A DNA stretch of 64,000 bases from Gnetum montanum (Eukaryota; Streptophyta; Gnetopsida; Gnetales; Gnetaceae). Under the pieces are notes generated by a model, which was not told the DNA's origin, did no database searches, and worked only from the letters and a program-made list of their open reading frames with translations. Shown piece by piece: positions 12,490 through 24,288 of this stretch (within the stretch, counting starts at the first letter, position 1; each line of letters starts with the position of its first letter). The stretch covers positions 208,139 to 272,138 of the forward strand of contig MNCI01001898.1 of the NCBI GenBank assembly GCA_015680685.1, read 5' to 3'. Position numbers and translations under genes: made by a program.

Positions 12490-13395
12490 CTTAAGAAGCA
12501 TTCTTTAATAAATTATCTTTAGCTCTATCCATTTCGACTTCCCTTTTGATGAGTAAGGTTATGAAACCTCTATCTTTATCGGTTCTCTCACTATACTTTT
12601 GCATAAAATCTAAGGTCGAACTTATAATCTTGTTCATAATTCTAGTGAGTAAACCATAGACCAAGTTATAAGCTAATATTCCAATAGCCTTGTTAAATCT
12701 AATATGATCAGTCCATAATGCAAATTGTAAGTAATCAATCCCATTTCCTAGATTCCTATCTATTAACTTTTTGATATAGGAAATAAGCTTTTTATTTGTA
12801 GATTCAACTAAGCCATTCCCTTGAGGATAATAATTCAAAAAAGAAAATAGAAAGATAGATTTTTCTAATGCCCATGCTATAAATTCTTCAAATTTAAAAG
12901 CTAGTCCATTATTGGATACCAACACCTTAGATAAACCAAAATGACTTAGAATCTAGTCTTCTAAGAACTTAATCATGTCCGATACTAAATATAGCCTTTA
13001 CTTCAGATCATTTAGTAAAATAATCAGTAGTCATGAGAATAAACTTATGTATAGCTCTTAAAGAAGTAATTGTGTCAATAAAATCTAGGCCCCATTGCTA
13101 AAATAGTCTATCCATAATTACCGATTTTAAGGGAGCTCTAGCCTTTTTAATCTTTGGTCCATGAATTTGACATTTGTAACATATTTGAATTTTCAAACTA
13201 ATATCTTGATACATACTAGGCCAATAATAACCATAGCGGAGTATATGTTGCATAGTAGACTTAGGAGATTCACAAAACAAATTAGAATGATCATGGAATT
13301 GTTCTAAGATAGGATCAATTTGATCATTGTGAACACATTCCAACAAAACCCATCTAAAATCCTTTCTATATAAGATTCCATCTTTAATCACAAAT
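12490..13395 (-). pseudogene. El-2 integrase, decayed
   Basis: Open stretch 13098-13391 gives the N-terminal zinc-binding region: DGILYRKDFRWVLLE, HDHSNLFCESPKS, ILRYGYYWPSMYQDI and CYKCQIHG (both Cys kept). The core follows with GLDFIDTITS (first catalytic Asp, ~13075). Stretch 12491-12925 holds VSNNGLAF and YYPQGNGLVESTNK. The second catalytic Asp, normally in SDNG, is Asn here; the Glu of GLVES is kept. A frame loss lies between the two stretches. The C-terminal part ends near 12490 without a chromodomain that I can see. Confidence 0.85.
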
Positions 13396-13564
13396 TTATT
13401 TTCCTTTTTGAAGAAATCTCTCTTTTGAGTTGTAGTTATGTTAATATGAACCTTTCATGTATTATAGAATTCTAGAATCTCATCATACCAATTTCCCTCG
13501 TGAATCTTAAGCACACATACTTCATCTTCTCTAGTCATTAACTTGGCTAATCTCATTCCTTTAA

Positions 13565-13980
13565 TGGTTTTTCATATTTCCAATGAAAACCTAAAACCTT
13601 AAAGCTTTATAAGCCACTTCCCTCCTTTCAATCCAATTTCATTTTGGGTTAAGAATTTTTTGACTGCAAGCTCTATTAGAATAATGCGAACTAGTGAGCT
13701 TTCCAAGTAATATTTGAAATGTAGAAGTCCCTTAATAACTAAAAATGCCTATTTCTCTAAATTTGAATAATCTAGCTCTAAACTTTTCAATTGATATCTA
13801 AAAAATCCAATTGGTTCATCTTCACCTTTATCTTTTTGAGTTACAATGACAATAATTGAATCATTTGAAGAAAAAGCATATAACCAAAAGTTTTCTTTTA
13901 ATTTTGGTTTTACTAAGTATGGAGCTTCTTGGATAGCTTTTTTGATTTCTGCTAAGGCTTTCTCTAATTCTGGTCTTTTT
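13565..13980 (-). pseudogene. El-2 gypsy-type RNase H, degenerate
   Basis: The minus strand reads KENFWLYAFSSNDSIIVIV, then EPIGFFRYQLKSLELDYSN, then after a stop LLHFKYYLESSLVRII and GGKWLIKL. The layout is that of the RT-linked RNase H. The usual catalytic Asp in LYLDAS is absent (LYAFSS), as known in a group of plant Ty3/gypsy elements whose additional RNase H carries the activity. One stop lies after YSNLEK. Confidence 0.75.
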
Positions 13981-13984
13981 CCTA

Positions 13985-14745
13985 CTAGGACATCTTTCTT
14001 TAGCATATGCATCAAAGATTTAGTAATTTTAGTGAATCCAAGGATAAATTTCTTAACAAAATCTTTCCCAAAGAAAGATCTAAGAAACCTTTTACCTATA
14101 GGATGCTTGATATTCTATATTGCTTAAGTTTAGGAGTTATCTATAGTAATTCCTTCTTGATAGATTATATGGCCTAGTAAACTTCTAGATTTAACCGCAA
14201 AGATACATTACTTAGGATTTAATGAAATACCATACTCATGACATTTGTCAAAAACTTGTTGAAGATGACCAATATGATCTTCCTTTATTTTTGAAATCAT
14301 AGTGATATCATCTAAATAAACCACAACAAATTCACCTATTAAACCTTTAAAGCCTAAATCCATTGCTCTTTGAAAAGTAGCTCTAACATTTGATAATCGA
14401 AATGGCATTCTTTGGTAAGCATAAGTTTCCCATTTAGTGATAAATTTTGTTTTATATCTATCATCCTTATCTACCATAATCTTATTATAGCCTAGAAAAC
14501 CATCTAGGAAAGAATATACTTGACAACCTAAAATTTTTATCAACATTTCATTGATTCTAGAAAGTGGGTATTTATCTTTTTCTAAAGCTTCATTCAAATT
14601 TCTACAATACACACAAAGCCTAATATCACCATTCTTCTTTCTTACTAGAACAAGGTTAGAAAGCCATGTCGAATATCATACTAGATATATAATTTAGGCT
14701 TGTAATAACTTTTTAATCTTAGCTTCCATAACTAGCTTAAATGAT
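13985..14745 (-). pseudogene. El-2 reverse transcriptase, decayed
   Basis: The best preserved coding block of El-2. Open stretch 14208-14612 shows YCRNLNEALEKDKYPLSRI (the F/YRxLN-KDxYPLPxI motif), VYSFLDGFLGYNKI, TYAYQRMPFRLSNVRATFQ, the catalytic FVVVYLDDITMISK with both Asp kept, and CHEYGISLNPK. Upstream at ~14640 lies the finger motif RKKNGDIRLCV. Downstream the thumb reads KFILGFTKITKSL to ~13990. A stop follows NPK, and a frameshift near 14110 breaks it. Confidence 0.88.
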
Positions 14746-15329
14746 GGGTTAAATTTCCTTTATTTTTGGTTAACTATCTTACAACCATCTATCAAAGAAA
14801 TCTTATGTGTCATCACATCAAGTCAAAAAGTTTTAAGATCATCATAAGACCAAGCAAAATTTTCCAAATTACTTTTTAGGAGTAATAATAATTTTTTTTT
14901 TGAAAACTAAAACCTTTTCCCTTGTGACATTTAACATCTTTGGTATCTCATTAGATCCAAGATTTATCACTTCAAAAGCTTGATCATCTGGATTCTATAT
15001 ATCTTTTTCGGTAAGAAAAATTTTGTTAAACCAATGTTCATAATCAATCATCTTTTTGGGAATAGAATTTATCTTAAACCTTGATATGGTTTCAAGTATG
15101 ATTTGATTTTTGAATTCCTATTTTTTTCATAAACCTACGTACTTGATCATCATCTTCAAACATTTGTAAATGCTTTATGTTAACTAGTATTGATGGTTGA
15201 TATTCTGTCTCAATCATTACACCTTCATAACTTTCTATCTTTTTCACATCTAATGATGAAGCTACTGTTGCTAAGTCACCTACTATATAATTATTTTTCC
15301 TTTCTATATGTTCTATTTGGTAGTGATGA

Positions 15330-15655
15330 AGCTAATCCAAAATTTTGCAAAAAAGTTATTTATAAGGTCACAAGAATGAACTTTTTACTACACAATTTCC
15401 TTTAACTTGCTTACAAACCAATCTTGAATCTCCTTTTATGGTGATTACCTTGATTCTTTTTTTCCAATGTAGCTTTAATTCTAATACTCAAAGCTTCATA
15501 TTCAACCTTCTTGTTAGTATAAGAAAAAAAATAGATGAATTACCTTGAATATTTTTGGGAAATCTCTTTTACTAAAACTACTTTGGCTCCTACACCTCTG
15601 GAGTTACAACAACCATCAAAGTATAGTTCTCATTTACTCTCATCTTGAGATTGTT
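15330..15655 (-). pseudogene. El-2 additional RNase H placed between protease and RT
   Basis: Minus-strand translation reads ELYFDGCCNSRGVGAKVVLV, then SYTNKKVEYEALSIRIKA, then after a +1 shift in an A run IKVITIKGDSRLVCKQVKGN. FDG, EYEA and GDS are the catalytic motifs of an archaeal-like RNase H, so all three acidic residues survive. It lies upstream of RT rather than after the RT-linked RNase H as in El-1. A TGA replaces a Trp just before ELYFDG. It probably supplied the RNase H activity that the degenerate domain at 13565-13980 lacks. Confidence 0.7.
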
Positions 15656-15776
15656 CTCTTTCCAAGTTATCAATTTCATGAAGTGTGAAAATTCTTGTTT
15701 CAAAAGCTATTATTTCAATAACTTTGGTCTTTTCATTTGAAGTAATTTTTTTACTCATCAAAGTCTCACTATAAAT

Positions 15777-16135
15777 CTATATTTGATTTGGCTCTCCCTT
15801 CCAAGGTTGCCACACATGTGAGTAATCTGTTGATATGTAATCTAAGAAATTCTTACTCCAACTTCTAATCAACAAAAGACTATGTGAATCTGGTATATCT
15901 ACCACCTGAATAGTTACTCTATTTTTGATATGGGGTTTAAAAGCAATTTCTAATAGAACATTGCGTAGGTGATCCACAATCTTCACTCTACTTTTTTCCC
16001 ACTTGAACAATCTTTTTATTTATTTTTTTTGGAATCAAACTAAGTTTTTTGCATATACATAATGGCATAATAGTGGATGTACCTCCATAATTGACTAAAC
16101 AATTGTGGATATACTTGTCTTTCAACTTCATTTTC
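15777..16135 (-). pseudogene. El-2 aspartic protease, decayed
   Basis: The minus strand reads CLVNYGGTSTIMPLCICKKL near 16060-16120; the catalytic D-S/T-G has become NYG. It is followed by an open stretch (15777-16010) with RVTIQVVDIPDSHSLLLIR and DYSHVWQPWKGEPNQI. This matches the protease C-terminal pattern of plant Ty3/gypsy elements (IPDAYGLLLSRDW, DWSHLWLPxKG). It would cut the Gag-Pol polyprotein. A stop separates the two parts. Confidence 0.7.
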
Positions 16136-16239
16136 CAAAGAAAAGGAGGAGCTCCTTTATTAGAAGTACAGTCATAGCTAGCGTTTGTTGTCTTATCAAT
16201 GTTACATAGCTTAACTCTGATTCTTCAACTCTCTTTTTA

Positions 16240-17544
16240 TCTTTAATGAACTCTAAAGCTTTTCTTTGCTAATTTTCTATCTGTAACAATTGATACATGA
16301 TGATATTGGCCCTAAGGTATTTAAGATCTTCAATTAAATCATATTCTCCATCTTGATAAAAGCTTAGTTTTTTCATCCATTTATTAAGAGTTTAACTTTG
16401 AGTACTCTGCTCTAATTAATCTTCTTTATTTTTATTTTTCTCTTCTACTTAGTTTAAAACCTTTTTCTTTATAGATGGATCAAAAATTACATTTGAAGGT
16501 TTGGAAGTAGTTAATCCTTCTTTTAATCTTAGATTATATCCATTTTCTTCATTGTTATTACACTCTTCATCTAATGATATATCCTCTTCAAAACTTAATA
16601 GGGAAGAGATATTTCTAGATCCATGATTAGAACATTTTCTTACATAATGAACACTAGATAACTCATTATCTAATTCAATATCAAGGATATTGGACATAAA
16701 AATATCACTTTAATCCTCATCTTCTACTAACTTAGTACCTTGATGCTTATATTTTCTATTTTTCTTTCCTTCCATGATTTTAACTTTTGCCAAAGCTTTT
16801 TCAAGTTTCACTAGTTTGTTGGATAAGTCTCTCATTAACTATCCTTTTTTATATTCCTTGCTTTATAAATCTTGATCTATCTTAACATGAGATAGTCTTG
16901 GTAATGCTTTAATTTGAGCAAACTTTTGCATAGGAATCATCATTTTCTTGTCTCTTTTTTAAGTTGAGATAATCTCTTCATTATTCATATTCATTTGTTT
17001 TTCTAACTTTATAGCTTCACTAAAGTAGTCATTTAGTGTTAGTAAGTTTGGAATTCTTCTTAATCAAATTGAAATATTAGGATTCACAGCCTTAAGATAA
17101 GTATCTCTAAGCACTTCATCTGATGTTCTATATTATCTTTCAAAGACCCTACAAATTCATTGAAATTTAATGTCGAAATCTCTAATAGGCTCTTTAACTC
17201 CTTGCTTAGCTTGTACAAGCCCATAGTACAATTGTTGTTGATCCAATTAATTGCAAAAATGGGCTAACAAAAGACTTTTCATATCATTCCAACTTGTAAT
17301 ATTATTTCTTGATAAGTTTGATCTGAGCCATATCCTTTAAATTTGCTACAAACAACCTAAAAGCTAGACCTTAATGTTGAACATTTGCATGATCGAAACC
17401 TAACTCAAATAAGTGGATATACTCTTCATCCAAGTAAGCTTTTCTAGGAATAAAAGGATTAGGAAATTATTTGTAAAGTACCTTAGGAATATCATTGTGG
17501 TTTTGAAATCCTAATGATATAAATTTTTGCTAAGGATTTTCCAT
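16240..17544 (-). pseudogene. El-2 gag, decayed
   Basis: The likely start ATG is at 17544 on the minus strand (MENP). Downstream are FISLGFQNHNDIPKVLYK and YLDEEYIHLFELGFDHA. The central Gag fold follows: ITSWNDMKSLLLAHF, LYYGLVQAKQGVKEPIRDF, TSDEVLRDTYLKAVNPN and LNDYFSEAIKLEKQ (~16960-17310). After it come Lys/Glu-rich stretches, including an open 82-codon run at 16449-16697 rich in Asp, Glu and Asn. No zinc knuckle could be recognised. It would form virus-like particles. Stops are mostly TAA/TAG in place of Gln or Trp codons. Confidence 0.7.
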
Positions 17545-17902
17545 TCTATTAGAATTCCTTTTGATCATTGAATTCTTATACTTCTTTGGTCTTCTCTTAT
17601 AGACTAATAAACTAGACAAAAGTGGTGATTTCCTTATTCTTCTGATCTTTACTTCACTACTTGTTCCAAGCACAAGAACCTTTTTATGTTCTTGTTCTAA
17701 TTAATAATCAATCTTATAATCAAGAATTTCTTTGGAACCTTTGAAATCTTCCAAACTATTAGTCTATTTGATCATGAACTGAAAATAGTATCTAATTTTC
17801 TAAACCCCTTTAGCAACAAAAAGAACTATTGATGTGCTAAGACTATCAAACTTATGAACTTAGAGGACAAATTTTCAGCCCTCCTTCTAATGGCAAAAGA
17901 AA

Positions 17903-20639
17903 TATTGGTGACCATTTGGGACTAGATTGTCAACATTGTGGGCATTTAGGTCTCATGACTAGGGGTTACAGGATCAAAGGTATTCTTCAAAAAGGTTTAG
18001 GTACTTGCTATTCTACGATAACACCAAGGCCCAAATACCTCCAAATAGATTCAATGGTTATGAAATGAACTAATCAGTAAATCTACTCTTAATTTCCCCT
18101 TGAGAGAAAATTCCACAAGAAAGCTAGAAATAGAGCAAGATTCAATGGAATTAGAAAGAGAAAGAAAATGAACGTAGATTTGTGTGAAATCTCAAATATT
18201 TACGCAAGATGAATTAACATGAGAAAACACTTTATAATAAAGTTATTCTAATTCAATAACTATGAATTGTCCAAACATTTTGAGCTCAACAAGTAATTTC
18301 ATAAAGATAATCTTATTATGCTACCAAAAGTCATTATGTAAACAACAAAGTATGAGTCTCTATTTTGGCTAGTTAATAGTTGTCAAAGATTGCATTCAAT
18401 AGAGTTGTTAAAAATTTGACAATTTCAAGATTGAAATGCCAAGGTAATACACTTTAAAATAATGAAGCTTTTTCAATCATCTCAAAATACCAAAGATTTT
18501 CTAAGATCTTCTATGCTCAAAGCAGGCAATTTTGTTAAGACATTACTACTAAATTGCTCTTGAGGATTTTCAACAACATAGCTCTTATATGACAAATCTA
18601 GTAGGGGTCTAATATTGTGCAAAAATAGAGCTATAAAAGCAACCTAGGACAAATCCAAAAATTAAATGCTAAGCATGATACTATCTAAACTATTAGCTAA
18701 GAAACTAAAACAAAATGGGAAGGAATGAACTCATAGGATTATAACAAAGAAAATGAATTAATGTCTTTAGCAAGCCATGTTTTTACAATCTTCGACTTGC
18801 TTCACCTAATCTTCCCCCAAAATTCCCCCACCCCCACTTTCCTCTACCTTTGAAGGTCCTTTTATAGTGACCTTAGAGTAGTTACAATAATAATGAGAAG
18901 TTAAGGGTATTACAAATATCTAGGAAATTTATTCATAACTTCGTTAAGAAGTTATAACTTGTAAGAGAAAAATAAGCTATAATTAGTAAGTGTCTTCTTA
19001 TCAATTACAACCTTACAAATATCAAGGAGATCTATTTATAGCCTTCATGGAAGATTATAACTTCTATTGGAAATTTTAAATTCCAAGAAGTAAAGTTTTA
19101 TTCATTAAATGATTATAAATTCTCCCATTTTGGAATTGTAAACCTCCCTTTTTAAAAAAAATACTGGTTATAATCTAAATAAACCTTAGTTTCTTATTTA
19201 TAATAATTCACCTTTGTTTTAGAATTAAATCATTATTAAGGTCATATAACCTTAACATACGTGGTTTTTTTCTATTGTGCCTCACATCCATACTTGTCTC
19301 CATGGCCATCATGCTCACTATTATGCCACTCCATTTTGTGCATTCCTTATGTGTCTTACATTTCTTGCTTCCTAATCCTACAACTGTGGCTCAAGCATGG
19401 CACTCTTGCCAGTGTCACCCTTGCTTTCTACACTCATTACTACCTAGTGTTGCTCAGTAATTGTTGCCTCCATTGCAAAGAAGAAATTGTAGATTCAAGC
19501 CCTATTTTGATTTCATGGTGTCAATGTCTTGAAATTACATGATCCCCTATAGAGTGGAACTTGTGTGGAACTCATGTGTAGGTAGTAGAAGAGGAGCTAC
19601 CTTCCAAATATTTGGCACTACCATGGAAAAGTGTCGTGACAAATACCCTCTATTTAGCTTCTTGGACTTGCAATTTTCAGTATTTGGTAGCTGCTACCTT
19701 AGGGTTCTTTTTTAAAATTTTAAATTATTGATGCCTATAGGTTTTGCATGATTATTTTCTCTGGAATACCAATTCATATATACCTACTCCTTTACATAGT
19801 TTTTGGGCTTGTGTTCTTCCATAAATCTAGAATTCTCATTTGTTTGTGGCTACACTTTGCATTGTCGTAATTTCCTTTGTGGCAAGTGTTCTTGTTCGAA
19901 ATATCAATGAATTTCTAGGCAATTTTGTTAACTATTTTCAACACCATTTAATAAGAATCTTGTTCATTTCTATCAAAATTATGATCTTATTCTTCCAACA
20001 TTTAATAAAATGCTGCTAAGTGCTTGGACAAGGTATTTTCCCTTTGTTTAATTTATGATTCTTAGCTCTACAACTTCATTTTCTACCATTGTTTGGAGAC
20101 CACTATAGATTGAAATGTATAGGATAGTAATTGATTTCCATGTGATGAAGTTATTCCTTAGTTTTCTTCATAGAGCTTCTTCCATATTTACAAGAAAAAT
20201 GGATGCATTTAATTTCATTATTTTTGGAAAACATCCAATTTACCACTACACTAAAACTAATAAATTGATTAACTAAAAAAATGCAGAAACTAATGAAGAC
20301 ACAATTGCAAATGAAACTTTTGCAATTTTCAAAGTAATTCCCAAATATCATCTTCTTCATTGTATATGGGAAAACCACTATTTCTTCATAACATAGGCAA
20401 AAAACACCTTAGTAAACTTTTATTAAATCCATGCTTATGAACTCAAAATGAGCACCTATATAAAGAGCACTTTCCTTTAACACCTTTCTCCATTATGCTT
20501 CTCATGAAATTGCCTCATTTATAATAAATAATTTAACTCTCATTTTCTAGTCATCTTTGAGAAGCTTAATTAAGCAATTTCATTTCTTAATCTTATTTCA
20601 TAAAATCTACTTTATAAATATGGTGTAAATGTGAAAACC
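17903..20639 (-). repeat. El-2 5' LTR
   Basis: 2737 bases matching 8139-11005. The left edge reads TATTGGTGACC, where the other copy has TGCTGGTGAGC. A minus-strand TATA box (CTATAAAAGG) is at 18858-18867. The right edge abuts GATAC, the target duplication. The minus-strand sequence just inside the element (17870-17902) should hold the primer site, but no convincing match to a tRNA 3' end remains. Open frames at 19261-19542 and 20151-20378 are chance. Confidence 0.85.
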
Positions 20640-20644
20640 GATAC

Positions 20645-22285
20645 CAGATGATATGAAAATGATAGACAATAATATGAAATCAGGTTAAGTAAAGTCAAAA
20701 CATAGTGGAACAAGGCCAAACAAGGCAAGGTATGTAACATATGGTCAAACATGGTCAATCATGATTACATTTTACTAATTTTAGGACTTAGTAGATCATG
20801 GTGGGAGGCTCTAGGATCCATGGAAGAGTTTGGGTACCTAAAGTGGTTGTTTTGAGCCTATTTGGAGGCAAAGGAAAGGCATTTTATAGTAGATATGCTA
20901 GCTCCAATACAAAATACACTAGCCAGCACATTTAGTACCAGTGCTAGTGTATTTCTTATGAAACTTAATTCTAGTGATTTGTCTTGGTCATTTTTTGGAT
21001 TTTGGTACCTTGGAATGTCAACATAGTGGTCTAGGAGAAAGAATGAGTTAATTTCGATGTTGATTTGACCCTTTGAAGTCATTATATGCTACCAAGTACT
21101 AAAAAATACATTAGCTAGAATATTTTTTGTGTTGGTGCTAGCTTATTTTGCAAGAAAACTTTATTCCATGGTGTGTTAAACATGGAATTTTAGCTTCAAT
21201 AGTTTTCTAGAGCAACACAAGGGTCTAAGTATTGAAGAATGATTATTTTGAGGTTAAAATAGGTCAACAAAAGTTTAGATTAAAGCTCTCCAATTGAAAA
21301 ACATGCTAGCTAGTGTATTTTTTCCTAGCCTTAGTGTAAAAATGAGAAAATTTAAGTTTTTCATGCCCAACTAAGATTAAGTTACAACTAGCTTTAGGCT
21401 CCAAGATTTTAGACTTATTTAGTTAAATTCCAAGTAATTTGAAGTGTCACGAGGTTGTCAAAATTGTTGCCCAAGCAAAAAATGCACTAGATAGCATATT
21501 TTGTGCTAATGTCAACATATTTCTTGTGGAATTTTGATGTATAGGAAGTTTGGGTGGTCATTTGGATTGATTTTTTAGATTCTGAGATCACTGGTACCTT
21601 CAACTAGGGTGTAGGGATGAGACTAGCCATTTGGGAGGTCACTAGAGACTCTATTTGACCATTTCACCTTCAGTCTTCTCAAATATACCTTGACCAATGT
21701 ATTTTGTATGGGAGCAAGGATATAAATGAGGCATGAACTAATTTTGGCCACTTTTGTGTTTAATGACTAAAGTGAGGCATCTAAAGGCTGTTCACATTGG
21801 TGAAGGATTGTTTTTTATTTTTCTAGTGATAAATATCTTGGCTAGCATATTTTTTTTTTTGACCTGTTGTTTAGTGTTTCAATGTCACCTAAAGCTCCAA
21901 GGTCAAGGTTAAAGATTTGGCAGGTTATTAGAGGTCTTATGGATCAGTTTTGTATTTTTTCCACCCATCAATATGCTAGCCAACATATAAATGGATGTTT
22001 GATAGATTTTAACACCTTTTTGACATAGTTTTCATTGTTTTGGAAACTTCTAGAGGCTCTGGTTTGGGTTTTAACCTAGGCTTAGCTACTTGAAGGGTCA
22101 TTGAAGGTCTTGTTTTTTTATTTCATCTCCATTCCTTGTATAAATATGTTGGCCAACATAGTTTTACCCTATAGCCATCATAAAAACACTTTGATGCTTT
22201 TTCTTCAACTATTTTATACCATCTTCTAGAATTTGGGGGCCTTCCGATAGTAGTGTTTGAGGTTCTAGAGGTGCATGGAGCTCTA
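20645..22285. repeat. Degenerate tandem repeat, period about 140-205 bp
   Basis: After a purine-rich lead-in that continues El-1 (20645-20770), a motif pair CTAGCCAGCATATTTT / GTGCTAGTGTATTTT recurs with drift near 20911, 21101, 21298, 21478, 21682, 21831, 21968 and 22138. Spacing ranges from 137 to 204 bases. Sequence between motifs is too diverged to define a clean unit. Related motifs lie at 2810-3060 and 39000-39450. No gene is seen. It may derive from a UTR repeat of the Tat/Ogre-like elements. Confidence 0.6.
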
Positions 22286-22341
22286 TTGACCATAATGAAT
22301 GAAGGATGGACTTCTAGGAATGAATCTTGGCCATGGTTGAA
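22286..22341 (-). repeat. Inverted copy of 24020-24075
   Basis: Its reverse complement equals 24020-24075 at 55 of 56 positions (the one difference is T versus C in the AAG(T/C)CCATCC stretch). The two arms are 1.68 kb apart and could fold into a long stem. The plus-strand arm holds the likely first exon of the downstream gene relic. Confidence 0.85.
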
Positions 22342-24019
22342 GCTTGAAACTCATTTCAAGGCTAGTATGCTTGGCTGGGAATCAATCTCCACTGTATTTA
22401 TTGGTTAAATTTTTAAATCCCATTGTATCAGGATTTTTCATGGTTTATTTGGGTGACATCTTGTGGGGCCCATCTAAGATTAAAAGGTTGTTTAAGAGAA
22501 ATGATCAAACAAAATTGGTATATTTATTACTTTCCTTACATGAACATTGAGTTCACTAGGTGTTTAGTAAGCATGTGAGGTCATTGTTTGTCATTCTAAT
22601 GCATAAGTACAAGGAGATTTTCAACATTCAAACTTTTGTGCATAACATTTTCTTAAGCTTGGTTCTTTGATAGGTAGTTCTTGAAAACAAGACTTTTTAA
22701 CTATTCTTGGCTTCGATTTTATCAACTGGAGCATATTTTTCTCCTTCCCCTACCCAAAGGCAACATAGCTGTAGAGGAGATGAAGTTTTTGTTCTTGTTT
22801 TTTTCTTCAAGATGTTGAAGAGGAAAGGAGCAATGGGCAAAAAATCTTCCTTGAAGGAGGTAGAAACTACTACTAGGGGTATATCTCATCCTCCAAAATC
22901 ATTCATTAGTGAAGCCTCTTCCAACATGACAACCAAGTACCCTTCTTTCACTATTTTTTATTGATTTTTGCTTAAGTATGGAGGTGTTTTCTACTACCTA
23001 GGCCTTTCTATTTGAAACATTTTGTCCTTTTGTGCATTTAATGTTGTTTCTAGGTTATACTAAGCATTCATGTTGTGATTTTTTCCTTAGGGATTTTTTC
23101 TACAAAAGTATGAATTTTTCTTTAAGCCTATTCTATTCATTTTTGCCATATTTTTACTGAAAAGTGCCCAAAAATTACAATTTTTTATAGGAATACTGTG
23201 TACTATTTATAATTTTGGAGGCCATATGGTTATTCTAAAAGGTTTAATGATTCCATCAATGGTTGAATCACTATTTTTAGAGCTACAATTAAGTTTTTAT
23301 GATTTTTTCTGAAGACTTGTGCACAACACTTTCTTTATTTTTTCATACCTCCAAAGATTGATAGCGTTGGTCCACTTTGGTAAATTTTCTAGCAACGTCC
23401 TAGCCTCTTAGGGATTTCTAAAATAGTTGAGGAAGGTTCTGTGCTAGATTTGGAATTATTAAGGTTTTTTCAATAATTTTCCTAGAGATTTTACTACAAC
23501 TGTTTCACTCCAAATTGTGTTTTTTCCAAAAAAAAAAAATCTAAGTGATTCTAGGTTACAATTTGAATTTTTTTAATGCATGTTATTATAGCTTTGGTGT
23601 GGGGTTTGTGTTAATTTATGCTTATTTACAATATCTAGAATTAGAAAAAAATTGTAATTTTTTGTAAAATTTTTCAGTCACACAGACCTCCTCGTACAGT
23701 TTGTACTTTTAGTTGTTGATCCTACAAGCTTCGTAGATTATGGCAGTATTGATCAATTTTTTATGTTTTCTAGGCTATTTTTAAGGTCTCTAAAGGTTAT
23801 TTACATGGTGTACATTGGTTTTAATTAGCATCTTGAATTTTTTAAAAAAATTTCTTAGCTTTCCCAATGTCTCTACTACAGTTATTTCACTATAAACTAG
23901 TTTTTTCTAGTAAAGATATATTAAATTCAAGTTGAAATGTTTACAATTATTAGTGCATTACTAGTATAGGTTTAAGCTTTTTATAGTCTTTTTCCCATAG
24001 TTTAGTGCTTGAAATAAAA
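22342..24019. other. AT-rich stretch, no clear gene
   Basis: Lies between the arms of the inverted repeat. An open frame of 85 codons at 22707-22964 includes a Lys/Arg-rich piece (MLKRKGAMGKKSSLKEVE) and could be a non-functional exon, but nothing supports it beyond being open. The remainder is T-rich with runs such as TTTTTT and resembles intron or decayed repeat. Confidence 0.4.
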
Positions 24020-24080
24020 TTCAACCATGGCCAAGATTCATTCCTAGAAGCCCATCCTTCATTCATTATGGTCAAACCAA
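24020..24080 (+). pseudogene. Candidate first exon of the gene relic
   Basis: Begins with ATG at 24027 in a favourable context (ACCATGG) and reads MAKIHS, a TAG, then KPILHSLWSNQ. It ends against a strong donor, GTAAGT at 24081-24086. The next acceptor is TTATGTTGTAG ending at 24288. The exon lies inside the plus-strand arm of the inverted repeat. Its reading phase does not join exon 2 cleanly, so a lesion or different splice site is likely. Confidence 0.4.
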
Positions 24081-24288
24081 GTAAGTAATTTAAATATTTT
24101 TTTTTGTTCATGTAAAATCAACATTTTCTAGTTGTGCTATTCTTTGGTTACTTAGGCTTCAATTGTTTAATCAATTTTAGCTATATGGTTATGAATTTAA
24201 TTTTAATTTACTATGTTTATTAGTTTTCTTTGGTTTTGTATGATGCACTCATTTCAAAGGCTAACAAGCTATTCATTTTATGTTGTAG

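Larger units (their letters stand above)
8139..20639 (-). mobile_element. El-2: complete but dead Ty3/gypsy element with ~2.8 kb LTRs
   Basis: Two long direct repeats (8139-~11005 and 17903-20639) flank a minus-strand region coding gag, protease, an additional RNase H, RT, RNase H and integrase. The outer edges are flanked by GATAC at 8134-8138 and GATAC at 20640-20644, a 5-bp target duplication. Purine-rich El-1 sequence lies on both sides, so El-2 landed inside El-1. The LTR starts TG(C/A)TGGTGA; the far end is decayed (CC instead of CA). All genes carry many stops and shifts, and the LTRs differ by many substitutions and indels, so the insertion is old. Confidence 0.85.
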
